IMG/VR virus record: IMGVR_UViG_3300030419_000119 | Span: 1 to 22,584 of that record | Source: a virus | Length of the DNA stretch: 22,584 nt | Reading direction: 5' to 3' (one strand) | Part shown: positions 1-9,370 of the stretch, piece by piece | How positions within the stretch are numbered: position 1 is the stretch's first letter | Layout of the letters: every line of letters begins with the position of its first letter | Program-made: the position numbers and the translations under genes | The notes under the pieces: generated by a model | The model's database searches: none | What the model was told of the DNA's origin: nothing | What the model saw: only the letters and a program-made list of their open reading frames with translations

Positions 1-483
1 CTGGATTGTTTGTACAGTTACTTCTTCTGTAGGAACTGTCTCAGTAGTAGTCTCTGTTTGTGTTCCAGTATCTTGTCTAGGATCAATATACGGATCGTCA
101 AATCCGTAAAGAAATTCTGCTGCACCTTCTGTGGTAGGGAACATTCCATAAATCCCTTGCTCTGGTCTAATCGCAAGGTCTTCTCGTTGTCTTGCTAATT
201 GAGCAGGGGTAAGACTAAGAAGGTTTTCATTCACAGTAACAGGGGTTGATGCATCAAATTGAGAAACAAGCTCGTCCACCGTAGCGGGGGCTGTTTCTTC
301 TTCAGCGGCATCTTCTACACGGTTTTGAGAAGCATACCCAATAAGTTCTTGTAAATTTTCAGGAAGTTCAAAACCACCGACACCTCCTCTAAACATCTTG
401 CGAGGTTTAACACTGCCACCGTCTTGCATTTCTTCAGCTTGATTAAAATCAGGTAATGGGGCTTCGAAAATTTCTATTCTCAT
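1..483 (-). CDS. Partial virion-associated protein with Gly-Gly motif (cut by left edge)
   Basis: An open frame of 161 codons starts at ATG 481-483 and runs off the left edge, so the C-terminus is missing. An AGGTGAG ribosome-binding sequence lies just upstream of the ATG, partly inside the stop region of the preceding gene. Residues 17-34 carry a Gly-rich stretch (QDGGSV, then PRKMFRGG) that closely resembles residues 296-310 of the 366-residue protein at 7937-9037 (EDGGTV...RKMFLGG). The rest is acidic and Thr/Glu-rich towards the edge, with no membrane segment. It follows the row of large ejection-type proteins with only an 11-base gap, which suggests another virion or ejection component. 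I do not recognise a family, so the role is inferred from position and the shared motif only. Confidence 0.8.
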   Translation of the reverse strand, partial: MRIEIFEAPLPDFNQAEEMQDGGSVKPRKMFRGGVGGFELPENLQELIGYASQNRVEDAAEEETAPATVDELVSQFDASTPVTVNENLLSLTPAQLARQREDLAIRPEQGIYGMFPTTEGAAEFLYGFDDPYIDPRQDTGTQTETTTETVPTEEVTVQTIQ

Positions 484-494
484 TTATAACTCAC

Positions 495-3400
495 CTATAT
501 CGACATGACTCTCGAATACAGGTCCATGATTCCTGTAGTCGGGCCTTCAATAGCTTTTAATGCTCTTTGTTCAGCAGTTTCTCTTTCTTCAGAACCTATG
601 TTGACTCCTCGAGAAATAGCCAAAGCACCAATAAACTTGAAAAACTCCCGACGACTCATTGAACGATCTCGAGCCTCTAAGAGTTTATTTAATTTAGTTG
701 GATCAGCTAGTATTTGTAACAGATCACTTCTAGCTTTGTCACGATAACCCATCAGGAAAGCTGTTATTCTTCTACCTTTTTGAGTTAAAGGAGGAACAAA
801 CATTCGAATCGCGAAACTTGTTTCTTCGAGAAAATCTTCAATAGTACCTGTTGCGGCAGCTCCCTGAGGAATTGGGCTTTTCGGGCCGCGACGAGTACCT
901 CGGTCAAGCAGTTTTCCAAAAGCTCTTAAATCTTTAGCGTATTGATTGCCAACATCTTTACCTAGTAATTGGCTGAACAATGACCCTAAACGAGCTGTTC
1001 CTTGTGGTCCTGCTCTCAAACCCTGGTTTATAAAGCTAATAAAACCACTAACATCGAAGTTATCTGTTTGGAAAAGTCCTCCCTCGTCAAGCTGTTGTTT
1101 TTCAAAGTTATCGCGCATAAAGTCTCTTACGAGCGCAGTCACATAAGGTTGAAGCTCAGGTGTTTCTTGTAAGACTTTATTGAACTCAGCAAGACTCATA
1201 TCTGCTTTTCCGGCAAGTCTTGCACTTTTACCAGCAAGTAGAAAATCTTTAACGAAATCAGCTGGAGGCTTACCTAGTTCTTTCTCTAGTTGTGTCAAAG
1301 ATTCGGTAACTTGAGCAATTTCAGCTAATGCTTGTTCTTGTACATTTTTAAATTCTTTTAATTTTAAAAAGTCAGCTTCAGGAAACAGAGCTTGTAGCTG
1401 CTCTTCATTTTTATCTAAAAACTTACTCCATGCTTTATTTTGCTCAGCTAAAGGTAATCCTCCCATAGACTTACGAATATTTTCAACGACCAGTTGTCTA
1501 AGGTTTCCTAGTCGTACAATAGAGTCAGGAGATTTATAAATCTGACCTAATAAATCTTCTATTTGTTTAGGCGAAGCTGACAGTACAAAATCAGCTATTT
1601 GAGAGGGTTCTTTATCTACTAGCTCTCGAATAAATCTACGCTCAATAGACGTGTTTAATTTATAGAGATCCTCTTGAGCTTTCATTAGAGGCCCAGCTAT
1701 TTCTTGAATTTTTTCTCTTAATGCATCTGGGGTCGGAGAATCTATACCCCCAGCAGATAGTTCTTTTCGCGCTTGAAATGTAATCAAATCATCCATTTGC
1801 GCTTCGACAGCATCTCTAAGACCTGTAGCGATTTGTCTAACTTCTCGGTCAGAACTAGTCATAAACAGGTTGTTTAAAGCGTGATACATACCGTTCAATT
1901 GCCCGAAGGTAAGATCAGCTTGTTTTAAGAATTGACCTTTTTCGTCTACTCCAACTCCCATAAGCTGTTTAAGAATACTTACTCCGTCTCTCATGGGAAT
2001 CATGCTTTTTATAACATCAGAAGCTTCAACTTCTCCTAATGTACGCATTATTTTATCTTTGCTCTCACCACCGCCCAGAGCTTCTGTAAATTCATCACGA
2101 ATCAAAGCGGTAGAGTCTAGTTTTCTGTCGTATTTTAAATCTGCTAAATTACTGACCTCAGCGTTTACTGCATCTTTAGCTGCTTGATACTGTTCATCAT
2201 ATTGATATAAAAACTCAGGACTGTTTCTTTTATAGACCAGTCCACCTGACTCTACGTCTCTTGTAAAAGTTGACCCTAGTTCATCGACAGTAAGCATCGC
2301 TTCAGGATCTTGGTCAGGCAATACTGTTTCTAAGTCGGTTTGTTCCTCTATTTCTCGTTGACGGAGCTTAGATGCCTGAGCAGCTCTTTCAGCATATTCT
2401 TCTTGTTGTCTAACAAGGTAATCTCTAAAATCATTATAAGAAATACCCTCAAGCTCAGGAGCGTTTTCTGTTAATTCTTGCCAGAAATTTTCTGCGGCCT
2501 TTTCATTGTTATCAAGTATTGATTGGTATACTTCTCGACCTTTAGCAGTAGGAGACAGTTGAGCAAAAAGTTCTAGTTCTAATGCTTTAAAGAAATCATC
2601 TTGAGTAAGTTCTCCTGCAGGAGGTCTATAAAATGTTCCTGCTTCGTCAGCCACTGCTTTTGCAGCTTTTTTAGTTCTTTCAGCTAACTCTCCTGAAGAA
2701 AACTCAGGGGTTTTGCCTTTCGTTGAGATTTTAGCTTGTAGTCTTGCTAGTATTTCATTAGGAATATTTGAACCTGTAACTGCTTTCCAACCTGTAGAAA
2801 GCGCACCTAAAACTCCTCCTATCACAAGAGTGCCTGCCCCAGCCAGTGCCGCAGCTAATCCAGCATCTTCAAAAGCTCGTTCTATTGAAATATTGTTTAA
2901 ACTCAGAAGTTCTTTTTGTTTCTCACTTACTGCAGCTTCTCGTTCAGCTTCTTCTAAAGAAGTATCAGCTTCTATTTTTTCAATTTGAGCAAGAATCGCA
3001 TTTGCTTGTTCTTCATCTCTGAACAAGGTATTACCGTAAGCAAGCTGAAGGAACCGTCCCATTCCTGCAGATACCCCAGCAATGGTTGCGGTAGCTGCGC
3101 CTTTCTTTATCTTGCCCCCAACAGTAGACTCTTTTCTTAGCAGCTCACCGGCTTCTTTAACACTATCTTTTACAAGTTTTCTATAGCCTCCGTACAACCC
3201 CATCTCAACAAGAATAGGTGTTATCTCTTGACCCAGCATGGTCAGTGTTTCTTCGGTAAGCATTTCGTAACCGAACTGAGGTCTCAGAGCTACCCATTCT
3301 CCCTGTTCTCCTTCAGCTCCATCTTTTCTAGGAACACGAATCGCGAGACCCATACTTTTGTCGTTAGGGTTAATGTATCTTAATTCTGCATCCGGATACT

Positions 3401-4019
3401 CGTTTCGTAAGAGTTTTTCAGCTTCGAAAGGGGTCATATTAACAGGAAAGAAAGACGCTTTTACTCTCCAAGGAGAATCTGCATCAATAGGGTCTGAACC
3501 TCTTAACCACTTTTGATAGAAAGAACTGTCTCCTTCGAAAATACGATCAGGATTAACCTGTGCGTCAATTAATTCTTGACGATCTTCTTGATTCATCAAA
3601 GACTCTGTAAGTCCGGAGTACTCTGTTACATCTTCTACAACAGGAATTGCAGGTAAACTCGAACGTCCAGGAATCGGAATTATTGGTCGTCGCGGTTGTG
3701 GGTCAACAGGGTCAATAGAGGGAGGAACATTGACCTCACTAGGAGCGTACATCATTAGATATTGATTCATCGCGTTAGCGATTTCTTTATCTCTATCGTC
3801 TACTAGTTCTAAAGCTCTTTGATCTCCTGCTTCAGCCCGTTCTAATAAGTACTCGGATTGTAAATAACTATTAAGACGCAAAGAATCATTACTTAGAATC
3901 TCGCCAATAGTGTAGTCTGAATCCCCTGCTAGAGAACCAGTAACCTCTTCACTCCATTTATAAAAATCAGGGGTTTGTAGGTACTCATCTAACAGTTCTA
4001 TATTAGATTGGGTTGCCAT
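495..4019 (-). CDS. Large internal virion / DNA-ejection-type protein (1174 aa)
   Basis: This is the largest gene in the window. The product is mostly polar and helical, rich in Glu, Lys, Gln and Ala. Two hydrophobic Gly/Ala-rich stretches (about residues 306-329 and 386-408) could enter a membrane. A Pro-rich linker lies near residues 93-127. Long predicted coiled-coil stretches follow in the second half. Its position after 581- and 730-residue ORFs matches the T7 order gp14, gp15, gp16, where gp16 is 1318 residues and forms part of the ejected core that crosses the cell envelope. Unlike T7 gp16, I see no lytic transglycosylase motif at its N-terminus. Near the C-terminus (residues 1122-1128) there is SRREFFK followed by a short hydrophobic run, which resembles a twin-arginine signal in an unusual place. 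The start ATG lies 2 bases after the previous stop. That it is coding is near certain. The ejection role is inferred from context and size. Confidence 0.85.
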   Translation of the reverse strand: MATQSNIELLDEYLQTPDFYKWSEEVTGSLAGDSDYTIGEILSNDSLRLNSYLQSEYLLERAEAGDQRALELVDDRDKEIANAMNQYLMMYAPSEVNVPPSIDPVDPQPRRPIIPIPGRSSLPAIPVVEDVTEYSGLTESLMNQEDRQELIDAQVNPDRIFEGDSSFYQKWLRGSDPIDADSPWRVKASFFPVNMTPFEAEKLLRNEYPDAELRYINPNDKSMGLAIRVPRKDGAEGEQGEWVALRPQFGYEMLTEETLTMLGQEITPILVEMGLYGGYRKLVKDSVKEAGELLRKESTVGGKIKKGAATATIAGVSAGMGRFLQLAYGNTLFRDEEQANAILAQIEKIEADTSLEEAEREAAVSEKQKELLSLNNISIERAFEDAGLAAALAGAGTLVIGGVLGALSTGWKAVTGSNIPNEILARLQAKISTKGKTPEFSSGELAERTKKAAKAVADEAGTFYRPPAGELTQDDFFKALELELFAQLSPTAKGREVYQSILDNNEKAAENFWQELTENAPELEGISYNDFRDYLVRQQEEYAERAAQASKLRQREIEEQTDLETVLPDQDPEAMLTVDELGSTFTRDVESGGLVYKRNSPEFLYQYDEQYQAAKDAVNAEVSNLADLKYDRKLDSTALIRDEFTEALGGGESKDKIMRTLGEVEASDVIKSMIPMRDGVSILKQLMGVGVDEKGQFLKQADLTFGQLNGMYHALNNLFMTSSDREVRQIATGLRDAVEAQMDDLITFQARKELSAGGIDSPTPDALREKIQEIAGPLMKAQEDLYKLNTSIERRFIRELVDKEPSQIADFVLSASPKQIEDLLGQIYKSPDSIVRLGNLRQLVVENIRKSMGGLPLAEQNKAWSKFLDKNEEQLQALFPEADFLKLKEFKNVQEQALAEIAQVTESLTQLEKELGKPPADFVKDFLLAGKSARLAGKADMSLAEFNKVLQETPELQPYVTALVRDFMRDNFEKQQLDEGGLFQTDNFDVSGFISFINQGLRAGPQGTARLGSLFSQLLGKDVGNQYAKDLRAFGKLLDRGTRRGPKSPIPQGAAATGTIEDFLEETSFAIRMFVPPLTQKGRRITAFLMGYRDKARSDLLQILADPTKLNKLLEARDRSMSRREFFKFIGALAISRGVNIGSEERETAEQRALKAIEGPTTGIMDLYSRVMSI

Positions 4020-4021
4020 AA

Positions 4022-6214
4022 TTAGTTTCTAATTCTCAATGTTCTGCGAGTGGTAGGACGAGTTAACCTTCCTCTGCCTGTAGGAATTTCTCCTGGTCCT
4101 TCAAAATTTATATCGTCTTCACTGATACCGTAATATTCGAAAAAGCCATTGTATTTCTTGCCTTTCGGCCCAGTTATTTCAGTTCGCAAGTATTTATTGT
4201 ACAACTGCTGATATTCCCCTAGTCGTTCTAATACAGGAACATAGCGATATCGTTGATTTTCTTTATCGTAAGTAAAATCAGCATAGGCCGTGCCTCGACT
4301 TACCATAGAAATTCTTTGTTGTATTCTATTTGCTGCTGCTTGTTTTTCTTCTTCAGTTTTTTGAGGATCTTTCAATGCGTCTAGATCTGATTGATTAACG
4401 CCGAAAGTCCCCATTAGCTCGTTATTCGTCTCTGTAACACCTATTTCATCATGAACTCGAGCATTGTTAGAAAGTTTTCTAAACTCTCCTGAATCGAATG
4501 TTTGCAAGCGTCCTTTTACAAAGCTGGCGATTTTCTTTCCTACTGCTCTAGCATTTTGTTGACCAAAACCTACTTGCTCTAGGAAGTTTGCAACGTCCTT
4601 ATCTGAAAGAGCTGTACCTGTTTGGCCATCTGCAGCAGCAGCGGCATACGCTAGTCGTAATTGTCCTGCCGCTAACATTCCTCGTTTTTCAAGAATATCT
4701 TGAAACTCATCGCTTTCCAAGTCTAAAGAAGTGAAATCGTTACTGTATCCTTCATCTATTGAATTCGCCTGTACTTGTTTTAACGCTGTAGTAAGCGCAG
4801 CTCTAGCAGCTACTTTATCCTGTGCGCTTGCTGAAGAATCAGTCATTACTGCGTTGTAGTCGTTACTAGCGATCAATAACTTATTCATACTTACTGCTGC
4901 TTGTGCGCTTCGTGATTGGTCATAAAGAATATCCCCTACTGACCTGCCGCTTCGTTCAAATAGGTGGAATAACGCATTAATATTTTTACCAACCGTGTCC
5001 AGTGTTCCTGCAATTGCACCAGCGTCTGCTAATAACTCTGGATTTGTCTCACCCTCTATAGTAATAGGTAGAAGATCAGCCGCAATATTTGCCACTTCTA
5101 AAATCGATATTTCTCGATCTCTACGGCCCTCGTATCTGCCTACGATTTGTGGATCGCCTTTTTCACGTGCATCTAGGTCAGCTAGTTCTTGATCATAGGG
5201 AACCCAGTTATCGTTATAGTCACTAGCCAAAGAAGCTGCAGATCGTTTTTGTCTTTTACCATCACGGTTACGAGGGTCTAATAACATTACTCGTGAATCA
5301 CGGCCTTGAGGAGTTTGCATAAACTGTACAGTTCCGTAAGCAATATCTCCATTAGTTGTGTTGTAAAGTTTTACATCTTTTGGTTTTCCAGGATCGTTAT
5401 CGTCTAAGGTTAACGACTCACGAACAAAGTATTGACCTTTAGGAACAGGTGTTCGTTTACCGTTAGAATCTAATATGAAATCAACTTGCGGGTTGCCCGC
5501 ACTAAGAACATAGCGAGTAGTTTTATCAGGAGAGATCAAAACAGTTCGTTTTACAGGGGAAAACGATCCATCTTTCATAAGCTCTGCGCTATAACTAACT
5601 TTACGGTCAAAATCACCTACATCGGCAAGTTTTTTACCACGTTCAGTTTGACGGTCAAGATAGGCTTCTAATCGAGCTTCGTCTAAAGCTCCTCTAACTT
5701 TTCTACCCGCACCCGCTGTAGAAATAAATTCAGCAACTCCACCTTCTCCTTCATCGTCTAAAAATGCAGCAGGAGCATAAGTAAGAGCTTCGGTCAAAGC
5801 TTTACCTAACAGAGTTTTTTGTCTGGGAACATCTCCTGCTGGAAGTGCTGCATCAACCAAGTCTCTTCGTCTTTTGGCTTCCTCTAAAAAAGGATCTATT
5901 CCTACTTTAGACTTTTCTAGTCCTAGTGTAGGCTTTTTAACTCCTAACTCTTCAAGAGTTTTTTGATCTTTTTGATACAGAATATTTTCTAATCCAGGAA
6001 GACTTCCTAATCCTTTTACTGCAGCTTCCCCGAGTAACGGAGAAATAGCACCTAATAAGGCTCCCTGTAACGCTTTCTTAGGCTCTTTTTGCGGGGTAGT
6101 GCGGAGTGCTGGGGTAGGAGCGAATTGCATCCCTCTTACGGGCGTTACTTTAGGCGTCTGAACAAGATCCGCGAGTCCTCCCCCGCCGATATTAAAACCG
6201 AAATTCGTAGCCAC
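4022..6214 (-). CDS. Internal virion / ejection-type protein (730 aa)
   Basis: The product is a soluble-looking protein of 730 residues, close in length to T7 gp15 (747), with the next larger gene following as gp16 follows gp15. The N-terminus is Gly-rich with a short Ala/Leu/Gly hydrophobic patch (about residues 48-70). The middle has a beta-rich part with many Asp/Gly/Lys turns (about 200-330). The C-terminal half is helical and includes an Ala-rich segment (LRLAYAAAAADGQTG) followed by SDKDVANFLEQVGFG, a pattern I recall from large proteins of other marine phages. The C-terminus is Arg/Thr-rich and basic. The start is a GTG that overlaps the preceding stop (TAGTG), indicating translational coupling. 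No enzyme motif is visible. Assignment as an ejection protein rests on order and size, not on a recognised domain. Confidence 0.85.
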   Translation of the reverse strand: MATNFGFNIGGGGLADLVQTPKVTPVRGMQFAPTPALRTTPQKEPKKALQGALLGAISPLLGEAAVKGLGSLPGLENILYQKDQKTLEELGVKKPTLGLEKSKVGIDPFLEEAKRRRDLVDAALPAGDVPRQKTLLGKALTEALTYAPAAFLDDEGEGGVAEFISTAGAGRKVRGALDEARLEAYLDRQTERGKKLADVGDFDRKVSYSAELMKDGSFSPVKRTVLISPDKTTRYVLSAGNPQVDFILDSNGKRTPVPKGQYFVRESLTLDDNDPGKPKDVKLYNTTNGDIAYGTVQFMQTPQGRDSRVMLLDPRNRDGKRQKRSAASLASDYNDNWVPYDQELADLDAREKGDPQIVGRYEGRRDREISILEVANIAADLLPITIEGETNPELLADAGAIAGTLDTVGKNINALFHLFERSGRSVGDILYDQSRSAQAAVSMNKLLIASNDYNAVMTDSSASAQDKVAARAALTTALKQVQANSIDEGYSNDFTSLDLESDEFQDILEKRGMLAAGQLRLAYAAAAADGQTGTALSDKDVANFLEQVGFGQQNARAVGKKIASFVKGRLQTFDSGEFRKLSNNARVHDEIGVTETNNELMGTFGVNQSDLDALKDPQKTEEEKQAAANRIQQRISMVSRGTAYADFTYDKENQRYRYVPVLERLGEYQQLYNKYLRTEITGPKGKKYNGFFEYYGISEDDINFEGPGEIPTGRGRLTRPTTRRTLRIRN

Positions 6215-7944
6215 TAGCCAGTCCTCATTTTACGAGAAGTCATTGGAAAACGAGACGCGATTCCTCCATGCATTGCTTTGGCGGGGCTAAATCCCATCTT
6301 TCGTACTACATCAGGGGCTTTCTTAGAAAGAGCCGCGAGTCCTTTATTTCCCTCAGGAATCGGCTTACCGCCTTTCTCTACTGAACCGCCTTCGTTGTAG
6401 TATCCTCCTATGTTAGCGTAAGGATTAAACGCTCCTGCTGTACCTCCAGTCATAGAGTACGGACTTTGTTGTGTAGTTCCTGAGTATCCTGTTCCACCAG
6501 CCAGCGGCCCTGCACCAGTTAAGAAGTTTGCGTAACCAGACATAAGTTGTTGTGGTAAATTGTACTGACCTACGAAATTCTGGTAATTTAGATCCATTAG
6601 AGCTTGGTTTCTAGCTCGGTTCATTGCGCCTACGTTCATCATATTAGACACATCACCTTGCATTAGTCCAGGAAGCATTCCAGCATAACCAGACATTGCT
6701 CCTGCTCCTCTTTCTTGTCCTCCTGCTAGTGTTCCTGCAAGTCCACTTAACGCAGAAGAAGCCCCAGTCCCCATGCCGTAGAGCTGTTGCCCTCCTGACG
6801 TAAGTGCACCCGAAGTGCCCATTCCCGCTCCGTAACCTTGTGATCCAAAATTAGCAACGGTCGAAGCTAGTCGTTCTAGTCCTGCTCCTCTTTGTGAGCC
6901 TAGTCCGGCAATTTCACCAGCAGCTCCACGTCTAGCAGCTCCACGTTGGCCTGCTACACCAGAAAGTAAAGAAGCTAATCCTGTTCTTGCGCTTCCTGCT
7001 TGAGCACCTAATCCTGCAGTAGTTCCAGCAGCAGCTGCTTCAGCTCCACGCTGTCTTCCAAATTCACCCATAGCCGCTGATCGTGCGCCTTCATAGCCAC
7101 GACTCCTGATTCCTGCTACAGCGTCCATCAATCCACGACCTGTTACACGGTCAGACTCTTCTTGTGTAAGACGAGATCTTGCACCTCCGAATGCTCCTTG
7201 TCCTACTTCTCCCGCTCGTCGTCCAATATCGCTTTTAGCTTGTGATTCACGAATATCTTTCATCGCTTGTTGTACAACAGCATCCTCGTAAGGATCCATA
7301 TACTGACTTACTGAGGAGGGGTCGAATCCTGCCGTGCTGGCCCGTGTTTGTTGTAACGCTTCTTGTATATACGGGTCTTGAGCAGTAACTGCGCCTCGTC
7401 CTATTTGAGCTGCTTCAGTTAATCCTGCTAATTCATCAGCTCGACCTGATCTAATTCCTGCAATACCTTCTGTTAAATACGGGTCAGACATGGTCTGGCC
7501 TTCTCTAGCTAGACGTTCAGCTTCTGATAACTGACCACGAAACTCGCCTTCTGCACCTACGGCTCTATCTAACCCTGTACGAGTGTAGTCTTCTCCTTGT
7601 TGTAGAGAACGCAAAAGCTGTGCTTTTGCCTCAGAAGTTCCTCCTGCTAACGTAGCGAGAGCTTCTTCGCTTAGTCCTGCAGCACGATTGAAATACGGTT
7701 GAAATGCACCAATACCTGTGTCAGCCATTTGCATTGCAAGTTTTTCTCTAGGAGAGAAATCTGCAATACGTTCACCTGTATAAGTAAACGGACTACTATC
7801 GGCAGCTCCTAGGTTTTGGAACTGACTTGCGTAATACTGTTCTACTCCTGGAAGTAGACCAAAACGACCCCCGCCCCCTGTTAAAAGGTTGTATATATAC
7901 TGGTCAGGAGCCTGATAACTATATGCAGTTTGATTCTCAGCCAT
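6214..7944 (-). CDS. Gly/Ala-rich virion protein, probable ejection or tail-interior protein (about 576 aa)
   Basis: I recognise a pattern common in phage virion proteins: TGERIADFSP near the N-terminus, a conserved centre SVSQYMDPYEDAVVQQAMKD, then GAFGGARSRL and RSRGYEGARS. The rest is extremely Gly/Ala/Ser-rich with recurrent GAG, GLA and GSQ turns, as in flexible or core-forming proteins. Near the C-terminus comes NEGGSVEKGGK, one of the Gly-Gly motifs shared with neighbouring genes, then a basic tail. The frame can be extended to a TTG at 7959, but the ATG at 7944 (MAENQ) overlaps the preceding stop by only 8 bases and is the more natural start. ATG 7953 is also possible. It sits first in a row of three large proteins that parallels T7 gp14-gp16, although it is much longer than gp14 (196). 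Its exact role is unproven. Confidence 0.85.
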   Translation of the reverse strand: MAENQTAYSYQAPDQYIYNLLTGGGGRFGLLPGVEQYYASQFQNLGAADSSPFTYTGERIADFSPREKLAMQMADTGIGAFQPYFNRAAGLSEEALATLAGGTSEAKAQLLRSLQQGEDYTRTGLDRAVGAEGEFRGQLSEAERLAREGQTMSDPYLTEGIAGIRSGRADELAGLTEAAQIGRGAVTAQDPYIQEALQQTRASTAGFDPSSVSQYMDPYEDAVVQQAMKDIRESQAKSDIGRRAGEVGQGAFGGARSRLTQEESDRVTGRGLMDAVAGIRSRGYEGARSAAMGEFGRQRGAEAAAAGTTAGLGAQAGSARTGLASLLSGVAGQRGAARRGAAGEIAGLGSQRGAGLERLASTVANFGSQGYGAGMGTSGALTSGGQQLYGMGTGASSALSGLAGTLAGGQERGAGAMSGYAGMLPGLMQGDVSNMMNVGAMNRARNQALMDLNYQNFVGQYNLPQQLMSGYANFLTGAGPLAGGTGYSGTTQQSPYSMTGGTAGAFNPYANIGGYYNEGGSVEKGGKPIPEGNKGLAALSKKAPDVVRKMGFSPAKAMHGGIASRFPMTSRKMRTG

Positions 7945-9037
7945 ATCGTTCATCACCAAAATTTATTCTATCAAGAGCCGCGATTCCTTGTTGAAGGTCG
8001 CCGCCACCCATTCGTCTCACGCCTTTAGCGGAAACAACGTATTCGTTAGGACTAGCCCAAATTGGAACTAAATCTTCTTTCTCACCCCCAGGACCATCAA
8101 CCTCACCGCCTCCTAGAAACATTTTGCGGTTAAGGACTGTACCGCCATCTTCTTTTTTCTTTGCTCGTGGTTCTTCTAATATTCCAGCGTCTCTTAATTT
8201 TTGTCCAATATAAATAGAAGCGTCCACTACGCTTTCAGGAATGTCTCCCGTAGTTTTAATAAATTTATCTATAGCTTCGTCACTTAACCCTAAAAGAGAT
8301 AATGTTTGATAAACTGGATCATTTTGATAAATGTTTTCACTTTCTACAGAACCCCCTTCTTCCATACCTATTCGCTGAGTACGAACTTTTCCTGGTTGAA
8401 ATCTAGGACGTGGAGCGCGAATTGAAGCAGGGGTATCATCTTCCCCTATAGCAGCTTTAGCTAAAATCCCTGCTATAGTACCTCCCGTACCAATTAGTTC
8501 CCTAGCAAGTATAGGATTATCTTCCATGTAATCTTTAAATCGTTGCATTCGGGTTTTTTCATCAGTCGAAACAGGTGTGTCTGTGGCTGTATCTGCTGTT
8601 TGAACAGCTGCGTCTACTGCATCTCCTTCGACACCAACAGGACTATTAATTGCGTCTGGTGCTTCTTTTACTAACTCACCTGTAGCTTCCCCGCCTTGGG
8701 TAAACACATCTTTTAGATACGTTCCTACATTAGCCCCAGCGTTTCTAATTCCTTCTAAAAGACCGCCTATAAACATTTCAGGAGGATCTTGTTGCAGAGG
8801 AGCATCTACCTGATTACGGTAATGTTCATTTAGAGCATCAACAAGTTTACCACCGCCAAGATTTCCAATACCAGTATTGGCTCCGTAAGTAGCGTATTTA
8901 TTAAGTATTTCAGTAGTTACGTCAGGAGAGATGCCTATCTCGGCATTTTGCTTAATCATCTTACGAGCGTTAGATTCAGGATTAGTCATCGAATCCATTA
9001 AAGATGCTCGTTGTTCGTCGCTAAATATACTCGTCAT
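7937..9037 (-). CDS. Virion-associated protein with repeated Gly-Gly motifs (366 aa)
   Basis: The N-terminal two thirds are acidic and helical with no recognised domain, apart from a mildly hydrophobic stretch at about residues 179-197. The C-terminal part carries EEGGSV (226-231), EDGGTV followed by RKMFLGG (296-310), then GPGG (315-318), EDLVPIWASPNEYVVSAKG (321-339) and a Gly-rich end. This last block is one I recall from the C-terminal regions of many marine phage structural proteins, where it typically reads GPG...D.VP..LS.GE+V. The gene starts at ATG 9037, 3 bases after the previous stop, and its end overlaps the next gene. The context between tail and ejection-type genes suggests a virion or assembly role. 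No catalytic motif is visible. Confidence 0.82.
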   Translation of the reverse strand: MTSIFSDEQRASLMDSMTNPESNARKMIKQNAEIGISPDVTTEILNKYATYGANTGIGNLGGGKLVDALNEHYRNQVDAPLQQDPPEMFIGGLLEGIRNAGANVGTYLKDVFTQGGEATGELVKEAPDAINSPVGVEGDAVDAAVQTADTATDTPVSTDEKTRMQRFKDYMEDNPILARELIGTGGTIAGILAKAAIGEDDTPASIRAPRPRFQPGKVRTQRIGMEEGGSVESENIYQNDPVYQTLSLLGLSDEAIDKFIKTTGDIPESVVDASIYIGQKLRDAGILEEPRAKKKEDGGTVLNRKMFLGGGEVDGPGGEKEDLVPIWASPNEYVVSAKGVRRMGGGDLQQGIAALDRINFGDERYG

Positions 9038-9040
9038 AAA

Positions 9041-9370
9041 TTACCCAACCTCTACAACTATTGATCCGCTTGCAATCACCTGTATTTCCCCTAAACCGGC
9101 TGTAGCACTGAGTCCAGAGGTGGTGGGCGTGGAAATATTCTGCCACGAATCTCCTAAATATACCTGAAGAACACTTTCAGTTGTATTCCAAATAATACTC
9201 CCAGCTTCGAATTTTAGCTCATCTCTTTCGTCACTTGTAAAGACAGGAGTTCTATCTGGGTCAACCCTATCTAGGCTTAATTCTAAGACTCTAACAGCTC
9301 TATTGAACGTATCACCACGAACCGTGGGTTCTAATTCAATAGGTAATCTTCCCTGTAAAAGTTTAGTCAT
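9041..9370 (-). CDS. Small conserved tail-region protein (109 aa)
   Basis: The product is a 109-residue protein without signal peptide or membrane segment. The N-terminal half is charged (RGDTFNRAVRVLELSL...RTPVFTSDERDEL). The middle contains FEAGSIIWNTTESVLQVYLG with a following Trp, the type of short beta hairpin found in phage structural proteins that describe a visible surface patch. The C-terminus is a Val/Gly/Ser-rich beta segment. Its ATG overlaps the stop of the gp10-like gene as ATGA, so it is translationally coupled to that tail gene and is probably a tail or connector accessory. I do not recognise a named family. Confidence 0.78.
   Translation of the reverse strand: MTKLLQGRLPIELEPTVRGDTFNRAVRVLELSLDRVDPDRTPVFTSDERDELKFEAGSIIWNTTESVLQVYLGDSWQNISTPTTSGLSATAGLGEIQVIASGSIVVEVG

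Noticed and set aside
10-198. 62-residue plus-strand frame at the left edge
   Set aside because: It is antisense to a longer, coupled minus-strand gene and is Cys/Ser/Phe-rich noise. The other plus-strand frames in the window were rejected likewise, since every one lies opposite a better minus-strand gene.
495-4019. Tail tape-measure protein of a long-tailed phage
   Set aside because: Size and coils would allow it, but there is no major tail tube, tail terminator or tape chaperone gene nearby. The connector and hub genes point to a short tail.
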